Below, one piece after another: positions 16,519 through 24,718 of a stretch of DNA of 38,802 bases (position 1 is its first letter; each line of letters starts with the position of its first letter). The stretch is from contig NZ_LYBM01000048.1 in assembly GCF_001707825.1 (NCBI RefSeq), forward strand, positions 1 to 38,802, written 5' to 3'. The notes under the pieces are model-generated. The model had not been told where the DNA came from and did not search any database. It saw nothing but the letters and a program-made list of their open reading frames with translations. Source of the DNA: Veronia pacifica (GTDB lineage Bacteria; Pseudomonadota; Gammaproteobacteria; Enterobacterales; Vibrionaceae). The translations under genes and the position numbers were made by a program.

Positions 16519-16540
16519 CGGTTCAATTATGTAACATCGT

Positions 16541-17551
16541 TTACAAATTGAGATCTCTAACGCTCTGTCGAACCACTAGTTCAGGGTGCATCTCAAAGAT
16601 TTGTTGTTCATTCTCTTTGTCAGCAATGCGGTTGAGTAGCAGTTTTATGGCAGTTTTGCCCAGGCGTTTTTTAGGTTGGTGAACTGTTGTTAGAGGTGGG
16701 GAGAAGAATCCGGCGAGATCGATGTTGTCGTAACCGATCACTGAAATATCTTCCGGAACGCGAACACCAGCTTCCTGAAGTGTACTAATAGTGGCAAGTG
16801 CCATGATGTCGTTAAAGCAGAACAGGGCGGTAGGGCGTTCTGACAGTGACAGAATTTGTTTGGCAGCATCGACAGCAGCATCACACTCGAAATCAGCTTC
16901 AACTAACCACTCAGGATTCACTTCAATATCGGCTTCTTCCAGTGCTTTCCTGAACCCATTCAGTCGCTCACTGCAAGTCAGTTTATCCATCTGCCCTGAA
17001 ATACAGCCAATGTGTTTGTGACCGTTTTCAACAAGGTGCTTAGTAGCGAGGTAGCCACCCATTTCAGCATTGTCCTGAATGCAGTCTGCTTCTGAGACAT
17101 GTTCAGTACCCCAATCCATAACGACCATGGGCAGAGGTTTTTTCTTTTCCAGCAACCCCATGAGCTCATCAGTCAGGTCAGAACACATGACAAGCAATCC
17201 ATCAACGCGTTTTTCAGCCAACATACGGAGATAATCACGTTGTTTGGTTAGATTGCCCTCTGTGTTACAGAGGATCAGCGTGTAGCCCTCGTTGTAACAG
17301 TATTCTTCAACACCATGCACAACCTCTGCAAAGAATGGATTGGTCGATTTAGTCACGAGCATACCGATAGTGCGGGTGGTGTTGCACTTAAGGCTGCGAG
17401 CAACGGCACTGGGTGCATAGTTGAGCTCGTCGACAGCATTCCATACTTTCTTCGTCGTCGATTCAGCAACAAATCGTGTTTTGTTGATGACATGCGACAC
17501 AGTTGTTGTAGATACGCCTGCCATACGGGCGACATCTTTAATGGTGGCCAT
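16541..17551 (-). CDS. purR: HTH-type purine repressor PurR (LacI family)
   Basis: The 336-residue protein opens with [28 protein letters not shown], shown here only to say that it is nearly identical to E. coli PurR's helix-turn-helix. The hinge helix SAVARSLK follows at about 48-55, then a periplasmic-binding-protein-like domain with [32 protein letters not shown] and TVHQPK. PurR represses purine synthesis genes when hypoxanthine or guanine is bound. It stands alone, with its own terminator. I could not find a convincing PurR operator in the 300 bases upstream. An alternative LacI-family identity is unlikely given the match. Confidence 0.92.
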   Translation of the reverse strand: MATIKDVARMAGVSTTTVSHVINKTRFVAESTTKKVWNAVDELNYAPSAVARSLKCNTTRTIGMLVTKSTNPFFAEVVHGVEEYCYNEGYTLILCNTEGNLTKQRDYLRMLAEKRVDGLLVMCSDLTDELMGLLEKKKPLPMVVMDWGTEHVSEADCIQDNAEMGGYLATKHLVENGHKHIGCISGQMDKLTCSERLNGFRKALEEADIEVNPEWLVEADFECDAAVDAAKQILSLSERPTALFCFNDIMALATISTLQEAGVRVPEDISVIGYDNIDLAGFFSPPLTTVHQPKKRLGKTAIKLLLNRIADKENEQQIFEMHPELVVRQSVRDLNL

Positions 17552-17805
17552 TGATTGTTCTTCTCTTTTTGGTCGGGACTACGCCGACAAGTGCAATAAC
17601 ACCGCCGGAATAAAGGCAGTGTTTATGTCGTTAATTATTGAGGCATTAAGATGAGGAGATGTAGGGTAGAAAAAATCTCAATGCCAATCGCTTGCGTTCA
17701 CAGTTTACTGATAGTTACGTGTAGGTCAATTAGTAGGTTCGTGGTTTTGTCGCGAATTCTGGTGAATTTGTGGCATAGCTTGTTTTGAATGAAGCGAGAG
17801 ATATA

Positions 17806-17833
17806 AAAAAACCGGACAAATCCGGCTTTTTAA
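17806..17833 (-). terminator. Intrinsic terminator of the torCAD operon
   Basis: On the minus strand AAAAAGCCGGA, a TTTG loop and TCCGGTTTTTTT (one G-T pair in the stem) end in a T-run, about 30 bases after the torD stop. Confidence 0.88.
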
Positions 17834-17864
17834 TGTTTGGCTGGATAACGCATGTTGCGTTTCT

Positions 17865-18512
17865 TTACTCGCCCTTGAGGAACTGCGTATCCAGCTGGAT
17901 GAATCCAACCAAAAGTGCTGCAGCAGCATGATAAAAACCAAACTTATCCTGGCGCTTTACGGTATCTGTGAAAGTGGGTAGCCAGCTCGCCATCATGTCC
18001 GTGATGAAAACGGTTTGCTCCAGCATCAGGGCTTCGCGTTTTTCGTCGGTACTTGCTGAGTTAGCAAGGATGATCAGGTTGCCCATAAAGTCGAGAATGA
18101 CGGCGAGATGGTCGCCTGGCTCATTAAACTCTTTACGTTGCGCTATCTGGTATTTCTCCATCCATGCTGCCATATCCTGCGCAGGTTTTTCATTAAGCAG
18201 GCCTGACTCGCAGAGGTATAAAGAGGCATAGGGAAGGGCACCTGTTTTTGGCGTGCTGAGGAATAGTCCGCAAAAATCAGCCGCCAACTCAAGCTGCGCA
18301 TCATCGCGTCGTTTCAGTTTCGCCAGAGCATCTTTGAAAAGTGCAACAGGAGACACCAGTTCAGGAGTCAGGGCAAGGTTTGAGAGGTAGTTGAACATCT
18401 CAGCGCCATGGTAGTGACTCAGGTTTTCCTCGGTAAGCTCATTGGCAAACAGGGATGACATCCACCAGTAAAACTCGGCACGTTGTTCGTTAATGGCGAT
18501 AAAGTCCTGCAT
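17865..18512 (-). CDS. torD: TorD, cytoplasmic chaperone of TMAO reductase
   Basis: The 215-residue, all-helical protein belongs to the TorD/DmsD redox-enzyme chaperone family. Typical features are the RAEFYWWMSSLFANELT start, the LELAADFCGLFLSTPKTGALPYASLYL segment (shown as the family's D-x-LFL..P-Y region), EPGDHLAVILDFMG (the E-P-x-D-H motif) and the C-terminal helix bundle. TorD binds the TorA signal peptide and core, helps molybdenum-cofactor loading and delays Tat export. It follows torA after 100 bases that include a strong hairpin. An AGGAA site precedes the ATG. Confidence 0.93.
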   Translation of the reverse strand: MQDFIAINEQRAEFYWWMSSLFANELTEENLSHYHGAEMFNYLSNLALTPELVSPVALFKDALAKLKRRDDAQLELAADFCGLFLSTPKTGALPYASLYLCESGLLNEKPAQDMAAWMEKYQIAQRKEFNEPGDHLAVILDFMGNLIILANSASTDEKREALMLEQTVFITDMMASWLPTFTDTVKRQDKFGFYHAAAALLVGFIQLDTQFLKGE

Positions 18513-18574
18513 GATGATTCCTGATATTTAAAAGTGCGGGCTAGTTTAGCAAAAATGGGTAAATAAAGAGGGAG

Positions 18575-18605
18575 AAGAAGCATGAGCATAACACCCATGC
18601 TTCTT
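18575..18605 (-). promoter_or_regulatory. Strong hairpin between torA and torD
   Basis: AAGAAGCATG (18575-18584) and CATGCTTCTT (18596-18605) form a 10-bp perfect stem with an 11-base loop just after the torA stop. The following minus-strand bases (CTCCCTCTTT) are a poor U-tract. It may partly end or stabilise the torCA message and lower torD output; this is inference. Confidence 0.55.
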
Positions 18606-18612
18606 TATGCGC

Positions 18613-21144
18613 TTACAGGTCCATTGCTGGGAACAGAGGATTCACATTGTGAAGCTCAGTCGGGCCGTTGAAGCCTGTCGGTGCTGGTGCGACACCTTTA
18701 TATTTCTCAATATCTACCAAGGCAGTGTGCGCAGACGTAGCTTGTGCCAGTTTCGAGGTGCCCTTGTCTAGTGTCAGGACATTTGGATCGCCATACGTAC
18801 AGAGTGTACCCGGCTTACCCCCCTCAAGAGGGCTATACCATGCGCCTTCATGAATTCGGCAAACACCAGATTTGTACTCGTCGGTGACCACCGCCCCAGC
18901 CAGTACCTGACCACGGTCATTGAAGACACGTACGATGTCACCACTCTTAATACCGCGCGCCTTGGCATCTTCGACGCTGATATAAATAGGCTCACGACCT
19001 GCTACCGCGTACGTCTCGCGATGCTCGGTTGATGAACACAGCTGTGAGTGCAGACGGTGTTTCGGGTGACAGCTTTGCAAGTGAATCGGGAACTTGGCTG
19101 ATTTTGGTCCACCGTGGCTACGCTCTGCTTTTTCAAACCACATTGGGTGGCCCTGACAGTCGTCATAACCCATATCTGCAATGGTTTTACAGTAAATTTC
19201 AATCAGGCCTGACGCGGTACCAAGTGGCTCAAGGTCTGGTTCATTGCGGAACGACTCGTGACGTACCCATGGACTGCCTTCAGGGAAATCGATGAAGCCT
19301 TCGCCTTCCCAGAATTTATTGAACTTAGGCATGCGAACACCGACGCCACGCCCCTGAAGCACGGCGCCGCTATAGATCTCTTCAATCCACTCGGCTTTCG
19401 TCTTGCCGCCAGTGAAAGCTTCAGCGCGATCGAAGCGGGTACACAGCTCACGGAAGATATCGAAATCATCTTTCGAACCAAACATAGGGTCAACAATCTT
19501 GCGCAGAGCAACAATCCCTTTGTTTGAGTGGTTACCGAATTGCTCGATATCATCACGCTCGTAGGTCGTGGTAGCGGGTAGCACGATATCTGCGAAACGG
19601 CAGCTTGCTGTCCACTGGTGATCAACGGTGACCACAGTTTCAAGATTACGCCATGCCTTAATCATCCGGTTGCGATCCTGATGATGATGGAATGGGTTAT
19701 TACCGCAGAAAATCGCCATCTTCATGTGTGGGAAGGTGATGGTTTTACCGTTCCAGTCGATTTTCTGACCCGGATTTTCAATACAGTCAACAAAGCGCGC
19801 TACCGGGATAAAGCTTGAGTAGCCGTTGTAGCTGTGATTGTGGATTGGGTCGACACCGGTTACACCACTAAAGCCAGCCATCAGCGGGCCTTTAGACGTG
19901 ATAGTACCTGCATCGTTGTAGTGCCAGCCGAAACCATAGCCGCCACCCGGCAGACCGATTTGACCCAGCATCGCTGCCAGTACGACCAGCATCCACGCAT
20001 ACTGCTCACCATGCTGCATGCGCTGTAAGCACCAGCCGCCGATAATTTGCGTGCGACCAGAGGCCATTTGGCGCGCCATCTGACGAATGGTTTCTGCGTC
20101 AATGCCACAGATTTTCGCTGCCCACTCAGGCGTTTTGGCAACACCGTCTTTCTCACCCAGCAGGTAAGGCAGGAATTTATCAAAGCCAGTTGTGTAGTCG
20201 GCGAGGAACTGCTCGTTGTGCAGTTTTTCGGTATATAGAGTGTGCGCCAGTGCCATCATCAGTGGCACGTCGGTTTGTGGGTTAACCGGGATTTGGTCAC
20301 CACCGACAAATTTCTGGGTTTCATTACGGACAGGATCAACGTGAATGACTTTGATCTCGCCTTTCTTCACTTTCTCTGCCAGTTGCTGATAGTAACCATA
20401 GGTGCTGTGGCACGGAACCATCCAGCCAACCTGCAGGTTCTTTATTGGGTCTGAACCCCAGACGACGATAGTATCTGCGTGCTCCAGTACCAGAGGCCAT
20501 GAGGTTTGCTGTTCGTAAACTTCCATCGCACCCGCGACATAAGGCAGAACGATTTGCGCAGCACCTGTTGAATAGTCACCCGCTTTGGCAAGGTAGGTAC
20601 CGTGCAGGCCGATGGCACGCATCATCATGGTGCCTGCTGAATGCAGTTTACCTACTGACTGCCAGCCAGTGTGGCCCGCATAAAGGGCACTTGGGCCGTG
20701 TGTGGTTTGGACACGCTCCAGTTCATAGTGGAAGAAATCCAGTGCCTGTGACCATGGCACACGAACAAAACGGTTGTCGCCACGTTGTGTCGTATCCGAT
20801 TTATAGCCGTGCTTAAGCCAGTCAATACGTACCATCGGGTATTTGATACGTGCAGGGTTGTAAACGGTCTCACGCAAGCCTGCCAGCATGCTGGTTGGAT
20901 GCGGGTCTTTTTCAAACGGGACGGTATCAACCCAGATTCCATCTTTAACTTTGGCACGGAACGCACCCCAGTGAGAGCCAGAAAGGATATCAAGATTGGG
21001 AGTGGCTTTTGCAGCCCCTTCTGCTGCCAGTACGCTGCGCGGTGCCAGAAGGCTTGAGCCTATTGCTGCGCTTGCACTTGCTGCAAACAGGCCAGATAAG
21101 AAGCGACGGCGGGTGATGCCATTGTTTTTCATTTCTGTCGCCAT
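18613..21144 (-). CDS. torA: Trimethylamine-N-oxide reductase TorA (molybdoenzyme)
   Basis: The 843-residue protein reduces trimethylamine N-oxide to trimethylamine in the periplasm, taking electrons from TorC. A Tat signal peptide is clear (TRRRFLSG at 11-18, cleavage near SVLA|AEG, residue 40). The molybdopterin domains follow, including WGAFRAKVKDGIW, the GDYSTGAAQ region whose serine ligates molybdenum in this family, GQIGLPGGGYGFGWHY, VTVDHQWTASCRFADIVLPAT, and the C-terminal HPKHRLHSQL cofactor region. The length is as in E. coli TorA. ATG 21144 has AAGG nine bases ahead. Gene order torC-torA-torD is the usual one. Regulation should be by TorR, encoded divergently. Confidence 0.95.
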   Translation of the reverse strand: MATEMKNNGITRRRFLSGLFAASASAAIGSSLLAPRSVLAAEGAAKATPNLDILSGSHWGAFRAKVKDGIWVDTVPFEKDPHPTSMLAGLRETVYNPARIKYPMVRIDWLKHGYKSDTTQRGDNRFVRVPWSQALDFFHYELERVQTTHGPSALYAGHTGWQSVGKLHSAGTMMMRAIGLHGTYLAKAGDYSTGAAQIVLPYVAGAMEVYEQQTSWPLVLEHADTIVVWGSDPIKNLQVGWMVPCHSTYGYYQQLAEKVKKGEIKVIHVDPVRNETQKFVGGDQIPVNPQTDVPLMMALAHTLYTEKLHNEQFLADYTTGFDKFLPYLLGEKDGVAKTPEWAAKICGIDAETIRQMARQMASGRTQIIGGWCLQRMQHGEQYAWMLVVLAAMLGQIGLPGGGYGFGWHYNDAGTITSKGPLMAGFSGVTGVDPIHNHSYNGYSSFIPVARFVDCIENPGQKIDWNGKTITFPHMKMAIFCGNNPFHHHQDRNRMIKAWRNLETVVTVDHQWTASCRFADIVLPATTTYERDDIEQFGNHSNKGIVALRKIVDPMFGSKDDFDIFRELCTRFDRAEAFTGGKTKAEWIEEIYSGAVLQGRGVGVRMPKFNKFWEGEGFIDFPEGSPWVRHESFRNEPDLEPLGTASGLIEIYCKTIADMGYDDCQGHPMWFEKAERSHGGPKSAKFPIHLQSCHPKHRLHSQLCSSTEHRETYAVAGREPIYISVEDAKARGIKSGDIVRVFNDRGQVLAGAVVTDEYKSGVCRIHEGAWYSPLEGGKPGTLCTYGDPNVLTLDKGTSKLAQATSAHTALVDIEKYKGVAPAPTGFNGPTELHNVNPLFPAMDL

Positions 21145-21230
21145 GGTAAAAACCTTACATTTCTAAATTCGTGTTTGCCGGGTCAGCGGGGCTCACCCGG
21201 CTCAAAGATAAATCAGATGACCAGTGCGAA

Positions 21231-22394
21231 TTAGCTATGGCCTTTGCCGCCTGTATCGCTACCGTGGTTTTGCAGGTACTTCAGCAGAGTGCGCTCTTCT
21301 GTTTTGTTCAGGCGGTAGTAAGAACTCATCGCCTTCAGGCCTGAGATCCAGCCGTTCGCTGTGAAGTGAGCCGGAGCAGGTGCTGCGTGACAGGCGTTAC
21401 AGGTTGAACCGAACATTTCTTTGGCGTAAGTCCAGACAGGTTCGATGCTGCCGTTGAGGTGGTCTTTAGTGACATAGCCTTCAACGCTGACGTGTTGCCA
21501 CACAATGTTTGTCGCTGGGTCTGTCTGCTCTTCAATCAGCTTTTCACTTGCTTTCACTTCGCCACGGATGGTGGCCTTGAATACACGTTTACCCATGTAC
21601 TCGGTCATCACACGACCTTTACCTGCTTTTTCTAGCCAGCCGTCGACGCGCACTTTAAGCATGTCGTTTTCTTCACCGATAACTGTGATTTCAGATGCTG
21701 GTAGGAGCTTACCCTCAGATTTTGCTTTTGCGTCAGCAACTGCGAAGAGGTCTTTTTCACTGATCGAGAACAATGTCTTGGCATCTGCAGGCGCAACTGA
21801 TTGCTTCTCAAGTTCTTGGAAGCTCTTACGGAAACCACCCGCCATGTTTGGCAGTTCGTGTGCGATACCTTTGTGACATTCAATACAGTTCATGTCTGCA
21901 GCGGCTGCTTTTTTCATTTCCATCTGCGCTTTAATGGATTGTTTCTCATGATCCATCGCCGCGTAGGAGTGACAGCTTTTACAGGTTTTGGAGTTTTGTC
22001 GCTTCATACGCGCCCAAACTGTCTGCGCCATTTCTAGGCGATGCTCTTCGAACTTCTCTGGGGTATCTACTTTTTTAGTAATGAAGTGGTGATAAACGTC
22101 TTTAGCCGCTTCCAGTTTTCGTAGCAGTTTGCCCGGTAAATCTTTTGGCTGGTGGCAGTCAACACATTCAGCGCGAACACCCATCGGGTTTTTGTAGTGG
22201 ATGGATTCTTTATATTCCTCGAAGTTTCCGCGCATCGTGTGGCACGAAGTACAGAATGAGGTCTGGGAGAAAAAATGCAGAGACTCGTGCGCGGTAATAG
22301 TACCGATGATTGTAATGACAGAGCCCACCAGAATCAGCGCGAGTACTGAGTACTTGGCACTTGGTTTCGTGAGCCTTCCCAGAAGTTTTTTCAT
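21231..22394 (-). CDS. torC: Pentahaem c-type cytochrome TorC
   Basis: The 387-residue protein has a single N-terminal membrane anchor (about residues 15-35) and five CxxCH haem sites: CTSCH, CVDCH, CKSCH, CIECH and, in the C-terminal domain, CNACH. This is the NapC/NirT-type tetrahaem domain plus the extra monohaem domain that defines TorC. It carries electrons from menaquinol to TorA. I start at ATG 22394 (MKKLLGRL); an upstream TTG at 22442 adds 16 residues that do not fit. It is the first gene of torCAD, with tor boxes about 110 bases upstream. Confidence 0.94.
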   Translation of the reverse strand: MKKLLGRLTKPSAKYSVLALILVGSVITIIGTITAHESLHFFSQTSFCTSCHTMRGNFEEYKESIHYKNPMGVRAECVDCHQPKDLPGKLLRKLEAAKDVYHHFITKKVDTPEKFEEHRLEMAQTVWARMKRQNSKTCKSCHSYAAMDHEKQSIKAQMEMKKAAAADMNCIECHKGIAHELPNMAGGFRKSFQELEKQSVAPADAKTLFSISEKDLFAVADAKAKSEGKLLPASEITVIGEENDMLKVRVDGWLEKAGKGRVMTEYMGKRVFKATIRGEVKASEKLIEEQTDPATNIVWQHVSVEGYVTKDHLNGSIEPVWTYAKEMFGSTCNACHAAPAPAHFTANGWISGLKAMSSYYRLNKTEERTLLKYLQNHGSDTGGKGHS

Positions 22395-22504
22395 ATGAAC
22401 GATATACCCGTTAGTTGTCTGCCGTGACACAGGTCCCAGCAAATTGAAATGCTATCTTTATGGCGACAATATTAGGGAGACGATGTGAATATGGTTACCC
22501 ACGG

Positions 22505-22544
22505 CTATGAACAGCAAGATTGGAATGTGAACAAATATGAACAA
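22505..22544 (-). promoter_or_regulatory. torO: Three tor boxes upstream of torC
   Basis: CTATGAACAG (22505-22514), ATGTGAACAA (22525-22534) and ATATGAACAA (22535-22544) match the complement of the E. coli TorR decamer CTGTTCATAT. Their spacing of 20 and 10 bases places them on one face of the helix. They should bind TorR to activate torCAD. Confidence 0.75.
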
Positions 22545-22622
22545 AATGGGTGAGGGTAATAATTCAGCACACGCAGTATTTACTATAAATTACTGTTTAT
22601 TAGTATTATTTTGACTAAAGTC

Positions 22623-22632
22623 CTGTTCATTT
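22623..22632 (+). promoter_or_regulatory. Possible tor box in the opposite direction
   Basis: CTGTTCATTT matches nine of ten positions of the tor box consensus, read on the plus strand. It lies between torC and torR. It may help TorR act on either promoter. Confidence 0.5.
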
Positions 22633-22748
22633 ATTGAATGGATTTGATGGCTTAACCCGGCATAAACCAGGGTCAATCTGACCTTTAGCTGATCTGAATC
22701 AAGTTTTCAAAATGCCCAATTGATAAGATTTCATGAAATATAGATGAA

Positions 22749-22758
22749 ATGTGAACAG
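22749..22758 (+). promoter_or_regulatory. Possible tor box just before torR
   Basis: ATGTGAACAG differs from the tor box complement at one position and touches the torR Shine-Dalgarno (AGGTGA). In E. coli TorR represses its own gene, and a site here would allow that. Confidence 0.5.
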
Positions 22759-22766
22759 GTGAAGGA

Positions 22767-23477
22767 ATGAACCAGCATATTCTGGTGGTAGATGATGAAG
22801 CAGTGACCCGGAACATGGTAGGAAGCTACTTTGAGAAGGTCGGTTATCAGGTCAGTCATGCAGCCAGTGGCGCAGAGATGCGTGAGCAAATTGCGGAACA
22901 TCAGATTGATCTCGTGCTGCTTGATATTAATTTACCCGACCAGGATGGTTTAACGTTGGCCCGTGAATTACGCACTCAGTCTGATATTGGTATCATTCTG
23001 ATCACCTCGCGGACAGACTCCATTGACCGTATTGTCGGGCTGGAAATGGGCGCTGATGATTATGCCTCAAAACCTCTGGAGTTGAGGGAATTGCAAGTCA
23101 GGGTTAAAAACCTGTTGTGGAGGATGTCGCTGGCTCATAAAATGCCTGAAAACACTGCTCCTTTGACGGCAGACAAACAGCTTGTCAGGTTCGGGAAGTG
23201 TGTTTTCGATGTTAAACGGCGAGCGTTAGTGAAAGATGGCTTGCCGGTGAAGCTGACCAAAGCTGAATTTGAGATGCTGGTAGCGTTTACTGAAAACCCA
23301 AACAAAGTGCTGAGCCGCGAGCGAATACTGAATATGATTAGTCATCGGGTTGATGCGCCGAATGACAGGACTATCGATGTATTGATTCGTCGTTTGAGAA
23401 ACAAAATAGAAACCGAACCTAAAAAACCGCAACTTTTCATAACTGTGCACGGTGAAGGGTATATGTTCACCTCCTGA
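22767..23477 (+). CDS. torR: OmpR-family response regulator TorR
   Basis: The 236-residue protein has a receiver domain with the acid pair Asp9-Asp10 in ILVVDDE, the phospho-acceptor Asp53 in LVLLDINLP and Lys in YASKPLE. An OmpR-type winged helix follows (LTKAEFEMLVAF, RERILNMI, NDRTIDVLIRRLRNKIE). TorR is the activator of torCAD in response to TMAO through the kinase TorS. Divergent placement from torCAD supports this over other OmpR relatives. AGGTGA lies ahead of the ATG. The kinase TorS and sensor TorT are not in the window. Confidence 0.93.
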   Translation: MNQHILVVDDEAVTRNMVGSYFEKVGYQVSHAASGAEMREQIAEHQIDLVLLDINLPDQDGLTLARELRTQSDIGIILITSRTDSIDRIVGLEMGADDYASKPLELRELQVRVKNLLWRMSLAHKMPENTAPLTADKQLVRFGKCVFDVKRRALVKDGLPVKLTKAEFEMLVAFTENPNKVLSRERILNMISHRVDAPNDRTIDVLIRRLRNKIETEPKKPQLFITVHGEGYMFTS

Positions 23478-23509
23478 GCCGACACAAGACCAGTCAACAA
23501 GAGATAACC

Positions 23510-23980
23510 ATGAATTACATCCCGTTTGATGATTACAAACGAAAGTGGATATTTACCCACCAGTCTATGCCTGTTGAACAGGATGACAGAGCGGCAATAA
23601 AACCCATGACCGAGCAGCGTTCAGCGCAGCTGTGGACGGAATTTGTCAGTCGCAAGAGTCCAACCCCTGATCATTTTGGCAGTGAAGACTGGCCCAACAA
23701 GGCATCTGTATGGGCTGAACCAATTGACTGGATGACGGCATGGGAAGACGAGACTGATCTCCCGGACGCTTTTACTGAACACTTTTGCTGGGAAGATAAT
23801 ATTGTCGTTTACTTCTGTTATGACAAAACTAACATCATTGAAACGCGATGGGCTATGTTTAAGAAGTATTGGAAAAATTTCCTGTTCTATGATGATAAGC
23901 CGCTGTTACTTGGGCGGAGAAAGCAGGAAGTGGCAATGTTTGAGCAGTCAGGCTCGGTGAAACTCGGCAAACGCCCATAA
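23510..23980 (+). CDS. DUF2947-like protein of unknown function
   Basis: The 156-residue soluble protein is rich in Trp and aromatic residues (FDDYKRKWIFTHQSMP, DWPNKASVWAEPIDWMTAWED, FCWEDNIVVYFCYDK, MFKKYWKNFLFYDDKPLLLG). This layout fits DUF2947, a family mostly from Vibrionales and related bacteria. No catalytic motif can be named. It begins 32 bases after torR in the same direction, so it may be read through from the torR promoter, and ends at a strong terminator. The position is probably incidental to TMAO respiration. Family call moderately sure. Confidence 0.72.
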   Translation: MNYIPFDDYKRKWIFTHQSMPVEQDDRAAIKPMTEQRSAQLWTEFVSRKSPTPDHFGSEDWPNKASVWAEPIDWMTAWEDETDLPDAFTEHFCWEDNIVVYFCYDKTNIIETRWAMFKKYWKNFLFYDDKPLLLGRRKQEVAMFEQSGSVKLGKRP

Positions 23981-24000
23981 TTCACCAGTTGAGATGAAAG

Positions 24001-24034
24001 AAGCCGGACGTAACATATTGCGGCCGGTTTTTTT
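24001..24034 (+). terminator. Intrinsic terminator after the DUF2947 gene
   Basis: AAGCCGG, CGTAA, loop CATA, TTGCG and CCGGTTT build an extended stem with one A-G mismatch and G-U pairs, ending in TTTTTTT. It ends the torR/DUF2947 transcript. Confidence 0.82.
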
Positions 24035-24072
24035 GTCTTTGGCCTTTTGCTCACTGTAAGTAAGGCAGTAGC

Positions 24073-24498
24073 ATGAAGTGTATAACCCTAGTGATAGTGA
24101 TTGTTGCCATTACAGGCTGTAACCCAACTCGTTTCACTGACGCGATAGAATTGACGCTTTCCCCGAAGATGTCCAGTGAACTCAATGTGGCTTATGGTCA
24201 GTTGTTGAACTGTGATTATCCGTTAGCGCAAACAAGCTTTCAGCAGTACACGGTTATTGGCACTCGTGAGGAGCGAGCATTTGCCTATCGATGGTTGGGC
24301 GTTATCTATCTGGAAATGATGAATTTCGATGAATTTGACCATCTTGCTGACAGATACCTTTTCACACGGCCAGGACGTGATACCCCAAAAGAACAATTAA
24401 TCGATGACTGGCGGAAAGCTGCAGAGAAAATGCGGGCTGAACGCTACATTGCCAGTGGTGTGGGCGAGTGTGGTCGCTACAACCTGCAAAGCAACTGA
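24073..24498 (+). CDS. Hypothetical lipoprotein
   Basis: The 141-residue protein has a short lipoprotein signal (MKCITLVIVIVAITGC with the lipobox ITGC, Cys16). The mature part is mostly helical and looks like one or two tetratricopeptide-type helix pairs (LNVAYGQLLNCDYPLAQ and the ERAFAYRWLGVIYLEM stretch). No family is recognised. It probably sits on the inner face of the outer membrane, since Asn rather than Asp follows the Cys. It ends upstream of a terminator facing adiA. Confidence 0.72.
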   Translation: MKCITLVIVIVAITGCNPTRFTDAIELTLSPKMSSELNVAYGQLLNCDYPLAQTSFQQYTVIGTREERAFAYRWLGVIYLEMMNFDEFDHLADRYLFTRPGRDTPKEQLIDDWRKAAEKMRAERYIASGVGECGRYNLQSN

Positions 24499-24623
24499 CA
24501 AGATAAGACAAGCCTGATCGCAAAACTGCCCTATAACTCTCTGGATCCATATAGTCTTGTAGCTATTTCACAGAATTCTCTACTGGTGCTGGATAGAATG
24601 CCCTTGTTCTTAACTGAACTCTA

Positions 24624-24664
24624 AAAAGCCAGCTTTAGTATTGGCCTACTATGGCTGGCCTTTT
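24624..24664. terminator. Terminator between the lipoprotein gene and adiA
   Basis: AAAAAGCCAG and CTGGC(C)TTTT make the outer stem, and TAGTA/TACTA around TTGGCC the inner one. The A-run and T-run on the two sides allow it to work in both directions for these convergent genes. Confidence 0.72.
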
Positions 24665-24718
24665 ACCCCATATATATCAACTAATTATCTATAAAATACC
24701 TAATTTCACCTCACCCGC

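Noticed and set aside
17552-17650. PurR self-operator upstream of purR
   Set aside because: No sequence close to the ACGCAAACGTTTGCGT-type box was found in the region examined.
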